Below are positions 54,771-63,839 of a stretch of 64,000 nt of DNA, in pieces; the stretch's first letter is position 1; every line of letters begins with the position of its first letter. This DNA comes from Kordia periserrulae. GTDB lineage: Bacteria > Bacteroidota > Bacteroidia > Flavobacteriales > Flavobacteriaceae. Location of the stretch: contig NZ_QBKT01000005.1 of NCBI RefSeq assembly GCF_003054265.1, positions 310,001 through 374,000 of the forward strand, in the 5' to 3' direction. The notes under the pieces were generated by a model, which was given only the letters and a program-made list of their open reading frames with translations, was not told the DNA's origin and did not search any database. A program made the position numbers and the translations under genes.

Positions 54771-57700
54771 ATGAGTAAAAAAAATCTTCAATTCATTCTA
54801 TGCTTAGTGTTCCTTTGTTTTCAACTTTCCTTTGCACAAAAAACAAAAGTGTACACGCACGATTTAAAAGAATACAACGAAGCCTTACACTTGTACAATA
54901 GCAAGCAATACCAAGCTTCGCAAACACTTTTTGACAAAGTGAAAAGAACCACTGACGATTACGAAACAGAAGCCAATTGTGCTTATTATATTGCCAATTG
55001 TGCCGTGCGATTGAATCAGTTGGGCGCGGATAATATGATGGAAGATTTCGTAAAAAGATATCCAACAAGCACCAAAAGAAATTCAGCCTATATTGATGTT
55101 GCCGATTATTATTTTGAGAATGGAAAATACGCGCGCGCTCTCAAGTGGTATGACATGTCGGGAGACAAAGGATTGACCAATTCGCAACGAGAAGAATACA
55201 ACTTTAAAAAAGGCTATGCGTATTTCACGTCAAAAAAATACGACCAAGCAAAAACCTACTTTCAAAAACTATTAGATTCTCCAAAATACGGTTCGCAAGC
55301 TAAATATTATACAGGGTATATTGCGTATCAAGAAGATAATTATAAAGAAGCAAGCGAGTATTTTGACGGTGTTTCCCAAGATGAAGAATACAATGAAAAA
55401 CTGTCGTATTTCAAAGCAGACATGAATTTTAAATTGGGGAATTTTCAAAAAGCCATTGATTTATCGAAAAAAGAATTGCCAAATGCAGACCGCAAAGAAA
55501 TTTCGGAACTCAATAAAATCATTGGAGAAAGTCATTTCAACCTCAAAGAATACGAAGAAGCAATTCCGTATTTAAAAGCCTATAAAGGTAAAAAAGGACG
55601 TTGGAACAACACCGATTTCTATCAATTAGGTTACGCGTACTACCAACAAAAAGATTATGAAAACGCCATCAAGCAATTCAATAAAATTGTAGATGGAAAT
55701 AATTTCGTAGCACAAAACGCCTATTACCATTTAGGAGAATGTTATCTAAATACCGACAAAAAACAACAAGCGCTGAATGCTTTCCGCAACGCATCGCAAA
55801 TGAATTTTGATGTAAAAATTCAAGAAGATGCAGGATTGAATTATGCGCGATTGAGCTACGAAATCGGAAATCCGTACGAAAGTGTGCCTTCTGTCTTGAC
55901 TTCCTACTTAAAAAAATATCCTGAAACCGAACATCAAGCGGAATTGGAAGAATTATTGGTAAGCTCATATATCACTTCAAAAGATTACGAAGCGGCGTTG
56001 AATTTATTAGAATCCAGCAAAAAATACAGCGACAAATCTACCTATCAAAAAGTGGCGTTTTACCGTGCGATTGAATTGTTTAACGATAGCAAATATCAAG
56101 AAGCGTTGACCTTCTTTGACAAATCGCTCAAAGAAAACGAATCGCCAGAATACACTGCAAGAGCAACCTTTTGGAAAGCAGAAACCAACTATTTATTAGA
56201 CAATTATGATTTGGCGTTGCAAGGGTTTCAATCGTTTGCCAATGCAAATATCACAGATACGGAAGAAGCGCAAACCATCAATTACAACTTGGCGTACACG
56301 TATTTCAAACAAAAAGAGTACACCAACGCGATTTCAAACTTTGAAAAATTCATCGCAAACAATGCTGACGATTCGGCACGCGTAAATGACAGTTATTTGC
56401 GTTTGGGTGATAGTCACTTTGTAACAAGCGATTACGCAAATGCCATCAAAGCGTACGATAAAGCAATTGCGATGAACGGAATTGACGAAGATTATGCGTA
56501 TTTCCAAAAAGCGATTAGCTACGGTTTTACAGGAAAAACCAATACAAAAATCAGCGAGTTGGACAAGTTCATCAAAAAATATAAAAAATCGTCCTTGCGT
56601 GATGATGCCTTATACGAATTAGGAAACACGTACATCAACAACGACGAAACCACAAAAGGACTGAATACTTACGAGCAAATGGTGGAAGAATACCCAAGAA
56701 GCTCGTATGTGTCGAAAGCAATGTTAAAGCAAGGATTGATTAACTACAATACAGGGAAAAATCAAGTAGCATTGACAAAATTCCGTTCGGTAGTTTCCAA
56801 ATTTCCAAACACGGAAGAAGCAATTCAAGCAGTAGCAACGGCGAAACTAATTTATATCGAATTGGGACAAGTAGAAACCTATGCAAATTGGGTGAAAAAT
56901 CTTGATTTTGTTGATGTAACGGATGCCGAATTGGACAAAGCAACTTATGAAGCGGCTGAAAAGCAATTCATCCAAAACAATACCGACAAAGCCATTGAAG
57001 GTTTTGAAAAATATGTACAGCAATTTCCAAACGGACTCAACGCGGTAAAAGCGAATTTCTACTTGGCACAATCGTATTTTAGCAAAGGAGAAACGCAAAA
57101 AACCATTCCGCATTACGAATACGTATTGCAAAGTGAGCGCAACGAATACACAGAACAAGCCTTAGCACGATTGGCGCAAGTATTATTAGAAAAAGACAAT
57201 TATGCAAAAGCGATTCCTGTACTTCTACGTTTGGAAGAAAGTGCCGATTTCCCTCAGAATGTAACCTATGCGCAATCCAATCTGATGAAAATCTACTACG
57301 AACAAGATAACTACGCAAAAACGGTAGCATACGCTGAAAAAGTGCTAGCAATCGACAAAATTGACGATCGTATCAAAAGTGATGCGCACATATTCATAGC
57401 GCGTTCTGCCATTGCAACCAATGACGAAGACAAAGCAAAAACGGCGTATCAAGAAGTGCAAAAAATCGCCACAGGAAAACTAGCGGCAGAAGCGTTGTAT
57501 TACGAAGCGTATTTCAAAAACAAAGAAAAAGACTATGAAGGTTCGAATGCAGTCATTCAAACATTGGTCAAAAACTACTCCAGCTACAAACAATTTGGAG
57601 CCAAAGGATTGATTTTAATGGCGAAAAACTCCTATGCGTTAGAAGATTCGTTCCAAGCAACCTATATTTTAGAAAGTGTCATTAAAAACTTCCAAAAATA

Positions 57701-57809
57701 CCCTGAAGAAGTAGCAGAAGCAGAAGCTGAATTAGCTAAAATCAAAGCAGCGGAAGCCAAACGGAATTCGTCGGTTACGCCACCAAAAGATGAAGACGAC
57801 GGAAACTAA
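54771..57809 (+). CDS. Large TPR-repeat exported protein
   Basis: 1012 residues. It has a signal peptide (LQFILCLVFLCFQLSFAQ) and then tandem TPR-like repeats for almost the whole length (YYIANCAVRLNQLG, GRWNNTDFYQLGYAYYQQKD, ALTKFRSVVSKFPNTEEA), ending in a short Lys/Glu tail. TPR arrays bind partner proteins. A beta-barrel gene begins about 50 bases later, so the two probably form one envelope complex. Its specific role is not known. Confidence 0.82.
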   Translation: MSKKNLQFILCLVFLCFQLSFAQKTKVYTHDLKEYNEALHLYNSKQYQASQTLFDKVKRTTDDYETEANCAYYIANCAVRLNQLGADNMMEDFVKRYPTSTKRNSAYIDVADYYFENGKYARALKWYDMSGDKGLTNSQREEYNFKKGYAYFTSKKYDQAKTYFQKLLDSPKYGSQAKYYTGYIAYQEDNYKEASEYFDGVSQDEEYNEKLSYFKADMNFKLGNFQKAIDLSKKELPNADRKEISELNKIIGESHFNLKEYEEAIPYLKAYKGKKGRWNNTDFYQLGYAYYQQKDYENAIKQFNKIVDGNNFVAQNAYYHLGECYLNTDKKQQALNAFRNASQMNFDVKIQEDAGLNYARLSYEIGNPYESVPSVLTSYLKKYPETEHQAELEELLVSSYITSKDYEAALNLLESSKKYSDKSTYQKVAFYRAIELFNDSKYQEALTFFDKSLKENESPEYTARATFWKAETNYLLDNYDLALQGFQSFANANITDTEEAQTINYNLAYTYFKQKEYTNAISNFEKFIANNADDSARVNDSYLRLGDSHFVTSDYANAIKAYDKAIAMNGIDEDYAYFQKAISYGFTGKTNTKISELDKFIKKYKKSSLRDDALYELGNTYINNDETTKGLNTYEQMVEEYPRSSYVSKAMLKQGLINYNTGKNQVALTKFRSVVSKFPNTEEAIQAVATAKLIYIELGQVETYANWVKNLDFVDVTDAELDKATYEAAEKQFIQNNTDKAIEGFEKYVQQFPNGLNAVKANFYLAQSYFSKGETQKTIPHYEYVLQSERNEYTEQALARLAQVLLEKDNYAKAIPVLLRLEESADFPQNVTYAQSNLMKIYYEQDNYAKTVAYAEKVLAIDKIDDRIKSDAHIFIARSAIATNDEDKAKTAYQEVQKIATGKLAAEALYYEAYFKNKEKDYEGSNAVIQTLVKNYSSYKQFGAKGLILMAKNSYALEDSFQATYILESVIKNFQKYPEEVAEAEAELAKIKAAEAKRNSSVTPPKDEDDGN

Positions 57810-57857
57810 AAAGCGAACGATTTGAAATCAAACACAAACTTACAAAGCAAGCACAAC

Positions 57858-59609
57858 ATGCGAAATCACATCATAAAATCAACTTGTCTATTAGTGGTAC
57901 TATTCATAGCAAATTTTGCGACTGCACAAGAAAAAGAAAAAGACAAGGATAAAGACAAAAAAAACATCGGGACGGAAGTGGTAAATGTGGTAAAACCATA
58001 CACGCCATCAGTTTCGGACGCGTTCAAAATAAAGCAAACTCCGTCACTAAACGATAAAGAAACGGCAAAAAAGAAGGAAATCAAATACTCCATTTTCTCG
58101 TTTCCTGTGGCATCAACATTTACGCCAGCCAAAGGTCGTGCGGCAAACTTAAAGAAAGCCGAAAAAGAACAAATTTACAATACCTACGTGTCGCTTGGTT
58201 TAGGAAACTACAATACAGCAGCACTCGATTTTTACACAAGTAGAGCCATTAGCCGTGACGAAACCTTTGACATTGCGTTGCGTCATCACTCGTCGCAAGG
58301 TGATATTGATGGTGTGGTGTTGAATAATAATTTCTTTGATACAAAGTTGGATTTGGCATATATCAATCGCAGTCGCGACTTATCTTGGAAAGGAAAAGCG
58401 GGTTATCAGCATCAAATCTTTAATTGGTACGGTTTGCCAGATGTTGGATTAACGGCAGCGCAAATTGGAACAATTGACGAACAACAAACCTATCACAATG
58501 TCTATTTGGGTGCGGATGTAGACATGGAAGATTCATTCTTTAATGGCGGAAACATCTTGTACAGAAGAATGTTTGACGCAACGAGTTCAGGCGAAAACCG
58601 ATTGATTTTGCAACCAGAATTTGAAGTGGAAATCGCGGGCGAATTGATTAAAACCTTAGTAGATATTGACTATGTCGGCGGAACGTTTGAAAACAATTAT
58701 GCAGGTTCAGGAAGTATTGATTACAGCACGCTAAAAGCAGGAATCTCGCCAAGTTTGGTCATTTTACGTGATGATTTAACCGTAAACTTTGGCGCAGGAA
58801 TCTATGTCGCAATGGACTTAGAAAACAGCGAAACGGATATCTTTATCTATCCAAGAGTCACAGCGCAATATCGTTTGAGTGGTGATGATATTATCGCGTA
58901 TGCGGGAGTAGAAGGTGACTTGCGTCAAAACTCGTATTACGACTTTGTACAAGAAAACTTTTTTGTGTCGCCAACACTCGGAATCGCACCAACAGATCAA
59001 CAATACAACGGATATTTAGGAATCAAAGGAAAGCTTACTTCTAACGTAAGTTACAATGCCAAAGCGTCGTACATGTCTGAAAAAGGAAAAGCGTTGTTTA
59101 GCGTGAATCCATTCAATCCGCAACCAGACAATGGTTACACCTACGGAAACTCGTTCAATGTATTATACGATGATGTCAACACGCTTTCGGTAGCTGGAGA
59201 AATCAATGTAGATATTACAAGTAACTTTAAATTTGGCGCGAAGGCGGAATATTTCAATTACAACACGGATACGCAACAAGAAGCATGGAACTTGCCAAAC
59301 TTGGAAGCATCTATTTTTGCGGACTATCAAATTACGGAAAACTGGTTTGCTGGCGCGAATATCTTCTTTATCGGTGAACGAAAAGACAACGTAACCTTTG
59401 CTCCAGGAACTATCATGGCAATGAACCAAATTGTAACGTTAGATAGTTTTATTGATGTCAATGCACATGTAGGATATCGCTTTAACGACCGTTTGTCTGT
59501 TTTTGCGAAAGCGAATAATATTGCCAATCAAGACTATCAGCGTTGGGTAAACTTTCCAGTACAGCAATTCCAAATCATGGGCGGTGCCACCTATAAATTC
59601 GATTTTTAG
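57858..59609 (+). CDS. Outer-membrane beta-barrel protein paired with the TPR protein
   Basis: About 583 residues. A signal peptide (STCLLVVLFIANFATAQ) is followed by a charged EKEKDKDKDKK linker and a short segment (VVNVVKPYTPSVSDAFKIKQ). A barrel of many beta strands follows (ALDFYTSRAISRDETFDIAL, YNAKASYMSEKGKALFSVNP), ending in a Phe-rich C-terminus (MGGATYKFDF). It resembles TonB-dependent receptor barrels without an obvious plug. The ATG at 57858 begins the signal peptide; a TTG at 57822 would add 12 residues. Coupled to the TPR gene. Confidence 0.8.
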   Translation: MRNHIIKSTCLLVVLFIANFATAQEKEKDKDKDKKNIGTEVVNVVKPYTPSVSDAFKIKQTPSLNDKETAKKKEIKYSIFSFPVASTFTPAKGRAANLKKAEKEQIYNTYVSLGLGNYNTAALDFYTSRAISRDETFDIALRHHSSQGDIDGVVLNNNFFDTKLDLAYINRSRDLSWKGKAGYQHQIFNWYGLPDVGLTAAQIGTIDEQQTYHNVYLGADVDMEDSFFNGGNILYRRMFDATSSGENRLILQPEFEVEIAGELIKTLVDIDYVGGTFENNYAGSGSIDYSTLKAGISPSLVILRDDLTVNFGAGIYVAMDLENSETDIFIYPRVTAQYRLSGDDIIAYAGVEGDLRQNSYYDFVQENFFVSPTLGIAPTDQQYNGYLGIKGKLTSNVSYNAKASYMSEKGKALFSVNPFNPQPDNGYTYGNSFNVLYDDVNTLSVAGEINVDITSNFKFGAKAEYFNYNTDTQQEAWNLPNLEASIFADYQITENWFAGANIFFIGERKDNVTFAPGTIMAMNQIVTLDSFIDVNAHVGYRFNDRLSVFAKANNIANQDYQRWVNFPVQQFQIMGGATYKFDF

Positions 59610-59635
59610 AAATAAAAAAATAATGTAACTTTTCT

Positions 59636-59667
59636 AAAAGCGTTTCATCACTTGAAGCGCTTTTTTT
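59636..59667 (+). terminator. Terminator after the beta-barrel gene
   Basis: AAAGCGTTTCA and TGAAGCGCTTT pair (one G-U) around a short loop, with a run of T, 27 bases after the stop. Confidence 0.8.
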
Positions 59668-59773
59668 GTGAATTTTTGTGTGATGGAATCGCATACCAAA
59701 GAAACCATTTTAAAAAGTTGTATTTTTAGGCTTGAAAATTATAATAAGTTACTTTTCAATATTAGTAAATTAC

Positions 59774-59830
59774 AGAAATTCATAGCTGTTCTCGATACAA
59801 CGAATCTAAGATTCGTCACTCGAACTGACG
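59774..59830 (+). repeat. Dispersed palindromic repeat, copy 3
   Basis: AGCTGTTCTCGATAC, core CGAATCT-A-AGATTCG, then CACTCGAACTGACG. The flanks match copy 2, but the core differs and still pairs with itself. Confidence 0.72.
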
Positions 59831-59877
59831 GTATGCGAAATAGAAATTGAAGTCGAACTCGAAACTGAAAACGAATC

Positions 59878-59941
59878 GTCACTTCGAGTGTTTTTCCGCA
59901 CATTGAGCTTGTCGAAATGAAGGGAAAATGTATCGAGAAGT
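59878..59941 (-). repeat. Dispersed palindromic repeat, copy 4
   Basis: On the minus strand: ACTTCTCGATAC, core TTTTCC ... GGAAAA with an internal CATT/AATG arm, then CACTCGAAGTGAC. Ends match copy 1. Confidence 0.68.
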
Positions 59942-59972
59942 AATTTGAAGTTTCAAATTAAACAACCAAAAA

Positions 59973-61598
59973 ATGACCAAAAAACTCCTCATTCTATCAC
60001 TCCTAATCGTTTGTTTCTCTTGTACTCAAAAAGAAACCGTAGACAGCATCGTCTTCAATGCAAAAATCTACACGGTTGATGAAAACTTCTCCAATGCAGA
60101 AGCCTTTGCTGTAAAAGACGGAAAGTTTGTTGCGGTAGGAAATACGAGTGATATTTTAGCCAGTTACGAAGCCGAAAACAAAATTGATGTAGCAGGAAAA
60201 ACTATTTTTCCAGGGTTTATTGATGCACATTGTCACTTTTACAGATTAGGAACCAACAAACAAAGCGTTGATTTAATCGGAACACAAAGTTTTGAAGAAG
60301 TCATTCAGCGTATTTTTGATTTTCAAGAAGAAAAAAATGTGCCTTTCATTACAGGTCGTGGTTGGGATCAAAACGATTGGGAAGTTAAGGAATTTCCAAC
60401 AAAAGACCGTTTAGACAAACTATTTCCAAATACACCAATCGCGCTAACGCGTGTAGACGGACATGCGTATTTGGTGAATCAGAAAGCGTTGGACATGGCA
60501 GGAATTACGCCAGAAACCAAAGTGCCAGGTGGCGAAGTGCAACTCAAAGACGGAAAACTTACAGGAATTTTGGTAGACAATCCAATGGATATGATTGATA
60601 AAATCATTCCGCAACCCAATCGCGCTCAGCAAATTCAAGCTTTGCAAGACGCACAAGGCGAATGCTTTTCCTATGGTTTAACAACCGTTAATGATGCAGG
60701 TTTGGATAAAAATGTCATCAATCTCATTGATAGTTTACAAAAAGCAGAAACGCTGAAAATTCGTGTCTATGCAATGATTAGCAATACGCCAGAAAACGTA
60801 GCCTATTATATTGACAAAGAACCGTACAAAACCGATTATTTGAATGTGTGTTCGTTCAAAGTATATGGCGATGGTGCTTTGGGTTCGCGTGGTGCAGCGT
60901 TAAAAGAACCGTATAGCGACCACGACAATCATTTTGGCGCCATGGTGACGAGTCCTGCAGAACTCTCAAAATTGGCGGCGCGCATTGCAAAAACTAAGTA
61001 TCAAATGAACACGCATGCTATTGGTGATTCTGCCAATTATCAAGTCTTAAAAACCTATGCAAAAGTATTGGAAGGACAAACCAATCGTCGTTGGAAAATA
61101 GAGCATGCACAAGTCATTGACGAACCTGATTTTGACATTTTCAAAAACGAAAATATCATTCCGTCTGTACAACCAACACATGCAACGAGCGATATGTACT
61201 GGGCTGGCGAGCGTTTGGGAGCAGAACGAGAAAAAGGAGCGTATGCCTACAAACGATTGCTAGACTTATCAGGGAAACTTGCGTTGGGAACTGATTTTCC
61301 TGTAGAATATGTGAGTCCGTTCAAAACATTCTATGCCGCTGTGGCGCGAAAAGACTCAGAACATTATCCAGAAGGTGGCTATCAAAAAGAAAACGCTTTA
61401 TCGCGTGAAGAAACCTTAAAAGGAATGACCATTTGGGCAGCATACAGTAACTTCGAAGAAAACGAAAAAGGAAGCATTGAAACAGGGAAATTTGCCGATT
61501 TCATTATCTTGGATAAAAACCTCATGGAAATTCCTGAAAAAGACATTCTAGATGCAAAAGTGTTGGAAACCTATGTTGCTGGGAAAAAGGTGAAATAG
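59973..61598 (+). CDS. Amidohydrolase lipoprotein (YtcJ-like, amidohydrolase family 3)
   Basis: 541 residues. The lipoprotein signal ends at Cys17 (LLILSLLIVCFSC). Metal-dependent hydrolase motifs: TIFPGFIDAHCHFYRLG near 75, MNTHAIGDSANYQVLK near 350 and LALGTDFPVEYVSP near 435, with a conserved C-terminal ENEKGSIETGKFADFIILD. YtcJ-type enzymes hydrolyse exocyclic amide bonds with unknown natural substrates. It is a single-gene unit. Confidence 0.87.
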   Translation: MTKKLLILSLLIVCFSCTQKETVDSIVFNAKIYTVDENFSNAEAFAVKDGKFVAVGNTSDILASYEAENKIDVAGKTIFPGFIDAHCHFYRLGTNKQSVDLIGTQSFEEVIQRIFDFQEEKNVPFITGRGWDQNDWEVKEFPTKDRLDKLFPNTPIALTRVDGHAYLVNQKALDMAGITPETKVPGGEVQLKDGKLTGILVDNPMDMIDKIIPQPNRAQQIQALQDAQGECFSYGLTTVNDAGLDKNVINLIDSLQKAETLKIRVYAMISNTPENVAYYIDKEPYKTDYLNVCSFKVYGDGALGSRGAALKEPYSDHDNHFGAMVTSPAELSKLAARIAKTKYQMNTHAIGDSANYQVLKTYAKVLEGQTNRRWKIEHAQVIDEPDFDIFKNENIIPSVQPTHATSDMYWAGERLGAEREKGAYAYKRLLDLSGKLALGTDFPVEYVSPFKTFYAAVARKDSEHYPEGGYQKENALSREETLKGMTIWAAYSNFEENEKGSIETGKFADFIILDKNLMEIPEKDILDAKVLETYVAGKKVK

Positions 61599-61716
61599 AT
61601 TTTTTAGTTAGACTTTTTAGAAGGTTAGAGTGTTAGAAACGCTTCGCTTTTAGATTGTTTGGCTTTTTATAAAAGACATTGGTACATTTTCAAGTTATCA
61701 AATTGATACATTAACA

Positions 61717-61769
61717 AAAGCGTCATTTCGAGTGAAATCTCTACGAGATTTCACTCGAAATGACGCTTT
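61717..61769. repeat. Perfect 25-bp inverted repeat related to the dispersed family
   Basis: The left arm AAAGCGTCATTTCGAGTGAA plus ATCTC is perfectly complementary to the right arm, with a TAC loop. The GTCATTTCGAGTG part relates it to the dispersed repeat ends. Confidence 0.85.
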
Positions 61770-62000
61770 GTATACTTAGCTAAAAAAAAGTAATAGTTAT
61801 ATGATGAATAGTCAAGAGTTATAGAAAATATCAAAAAAACAAACAATGCTTCGACAGGCTCAGCATCAACAGAAAAAAAACAATAAAATTGAGCGAAGCG
61901 AACCTAGAAAATTCTCAATACCAAATCGCGACAAGCGATTTCCCAAAAAAACCTTGAATCCTTGAATTTTTAAATCTTTGAATCGAGCAAAGCGACTAAA

Positions 62001-62036
62001 AACAAAAACTCAGAAACCGTACGATTTCTGAGTTTT
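62001..62036 (-). terminator. Terminator of the DUF2911 gene
   Basis: AAAACTCAGAAA and TTTCTGAGTTTT form a 12-bp perfect stem; the minus strand continues with a T-rich tail. It lies 35 bases past the stop. Confidence 0.88.
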
Positions 62037-62070
62037 CAAATAACCAATAATAACAATAAATAAAGAATAA

Positions 62071-62610
62071 TTAAAAACTAAACGGTATCGCGGCACTAAT
62101 ATTGTCCCATGCTAGTACCATGCGAGCACCATCAGTTTCTTTTGTGAACGCGATGGAGAAATATTCCAACGCATCAATTTTTTTTACAGGAACGTCGAGG
62201 CGAGCTACATCTTTATCCTTATCGTAGTAATAAGAACCCCAAACGTCTGTATCAGAATTTATAATAATTGTCCAAGTATCTTTATTCGGAATCGTAAATA
62301 AACTGTACGTTCCTGCTTTAATCTCTTGCTCTCCTAATTTTACATCTTTAAAAAAAGTAATCTCGGTAGCTTCATTGGCACCAGTTCGCCAAACTTTTCC
62401 ATAAGGAACTAAGTTTCCAAAAATGGTACGTCCTTTCTTTTGCGGTCTTCCATACACTACTTTAATAACAGGAGGCGCATTTCGTGCTGGTTTAAAATAA
62501 CTAATATCGTGCGGACTCTTATCAACATCGCTAAATTTCTGAGCAGAAACGTCAATGCTGAAAAGCATCGTTAATAAAAGAATTCCAGTAACTAAAAAAT
62601 GCTTTCTCAT
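62071..62610 (-). CDS. DUF2911 secreted protein
   Basis: 179 residues. A signal peptide (FLVTGILLLTMLFSIDVSAQ) is followed by the DUF2911 core: VIKVVYGRPQKKGRTIFG, LVPYGKVWRTGANEATEITF, then IKAGTYSLFTIPNKDTWTII. This family is common in Bacteroidota and has no established activity. It is alone, with a strong terminator. Confidence 0.92.
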   Translation of the reverse strand: MRKHFLVTGILLLTMLFSIDVSAQKFSDVDKSPHDISYFKPARNAPPVIKVVYGRPQKKGRTIFGNLVPYGKVWRTGANEATEITFFKDVKLGEQEIKAGTYSLFTIPNKDTWTIIINSDTDVWGSYYYDKDKDVARLDVPVKKIDALEYFSIAFTKETDGARMVLAWDNISAAIPFSF

Positions 62611-62764
62611 AGTGCTTAATTTTCAGGTTAAAAGTACTAAAAGTTCTTCTTAGCATTATGTTAAACTTTTAGTTAAGATGTTAAAGTTAGAGTGCAAACG
62701 AGCGGTTCACAAGCAAATATGTATAGGGAAGTTGTATTTCTTTAATAAAAATCAACATATACTA

Positions 62765-62795
62765 AAGCGGGAAATCCGTTAAGAAAATCCCGCTT
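62765..62795 (-). terminator. Probable terminator of the gene at 62826
   Basis: AAGCGGGA and TCCCGCTT form an 8-bp stem with a 15-base loop. The T-run on the minus strand is weak. Confidence 0.5.
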
Positions 62796-62825
62796 GTAAA
62801 GTGTTAATCGGTAGCTAATACTATT

Positions 62826-63839
62826 TTAAATTAGCTTATCAAGCATTTCTTCAACATACTTTTCAGCACGTTTATCGCCGCTAAGTGCTTTATTGATATT
62901 TTTAACTAAAGTTTTAAGGTCTAATTCTTTCTCTGTCAATCGTTTTCTTTTCATTACTAAATTTAGAGCAGTTATAGCGCTTTTTTCATCTACAACATAT
63001 TTGCCATCTTTTACAGAATATTCAAACCTTACAGGTGTAGTGCCCAACATAAAACCAGTACTTCTTTTAGGGCTATTAGCGCCTTTAAACAAATTATCAC
63101 TTAATGTACTCAAAGATGTTGTAGAAGTAGTTGAAGCTAAGGATCGCATACCTGTAATTAGGGCATTGCTTGTTAGTAAGTTTTGAAACGGATCATTATA
63201 AGGTGCATGTGTATTAATCACTTGCAATGCCTTTCCATTGGCTGTATTTAGGCTGTACGACAATTGATCAAAATCTAAATTAATTTGTGTTCCAGCATAA
63301 CTTGGGTCAAACTGTGAATCTAAAAAGGTGCCTCTGTGCTCAGCAGAAACCAACACACGAGCCGTTTCTGGATCTGAAAATGTTAATGGACTAAAAGAAT
63401 CTACGTTAGAACTTAGGATTAACTCCGTGTATCCTCTAATTGCTAAATCAGCAGGAGGAGAAGCAAATAAGTTTGCCAAATTAGGTAAAATAGCCACCGA
63501 TGCAGTCTGACCAGCAGGAATAAAAAGACATGGTACATAATGTCCTAATTGTTTACCCACAATCTGTTCACCAGCACTTGTCATTGTAGTGCTAAACACA
63601 TTGTCTGCGGTAATGTCATAAACCACCGAATTGTTGGTGTTTGTAAACTCAGTGTTTGGACTATCTGCAGGGTCTCTAACCGAAGTTCGAGTTCTTAATA
63701 TGAGCTTAATATCTCTATTTTCAAGATTAGAGATTTCTAAAAAATAACCTTGTACAACAGTTCTGCCAACCTCTGAGGCAGGTCCAGTTACTGGTGCTAT
63801 AGGTTTGTAAAGTAATTCAAAGTTACTGATAATTGCCAT
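62826..63839 (-). CDS. Protein of unknown function (no signal peptide)
   Basis: 337 residues. The first 200 residues are beta-rich (VVQGYFLEISNLENRDIKLI, RVLVSAEHRGTFLDSQFDPS). A Thr/Ser-rich linker (about 235-250) leads to a basic helical C-terminus (MKRKRLTEKELDLKTLVKNI, AEKYVEEMLDKLI). No signal peptide or known domain is recognised. It stands alone; the 160 bases beyond it to the window edge hold only a short palindrome. Confidence 0.7.
   Translation of the reverse strand: MAIISNFELLYKPIAPVTGPASEVGRTVVQGYFLEISNLENRDIKLILRTRTSVRDPADSPNTEFTNTNNSVVYDITADNVFSTTMTSAGEQIVGKQLGHYVPCLFIPAGQTASVAILPNLANLFASPPADLAIRGYTELILSSNVDSFSPLTFSDPETARVLVSAEHRGTFLDSQFDPSYAGTQINLDFDQLSYSLNTANGKALQVINTHAPYNDPFQNLLTSNALITGMRSLASTTSTTSLSTLSDNLFKGANSPKRSTGFMLGTTPVRFEYSVKDGKYVVDEKSAITALNLVMKRKRLTEKELDLKTLVKNINKALSGDKRAEKYVEEMLDKLI

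Larger units (their letters stand above)
59610..59972. other. Intergenic region with terminator and two dispersed repeats
   Basis: 363 bases. A terminator (59636-59667) and repeat copies 3 and 4 are present, with no supported gene. Confidence 0.65.
61599..62070. other. Intergenic region with long hairpin and terminator
   Basis: About 470 bases without a gene. It contains a 25-bp-arm palindrome (61717-61769), a CTTCGACAGGCTCAGC element near 61852 and the terminator of the DUF2911 gene (62001-62036). Confidence 0.65.

Noticed and set aside
59668-59850. 60-codon frame between the barrel and amidohydrolase genes
   Set aside because: It runs through dispersed repeat copy 3 and has no protein-like pattern.
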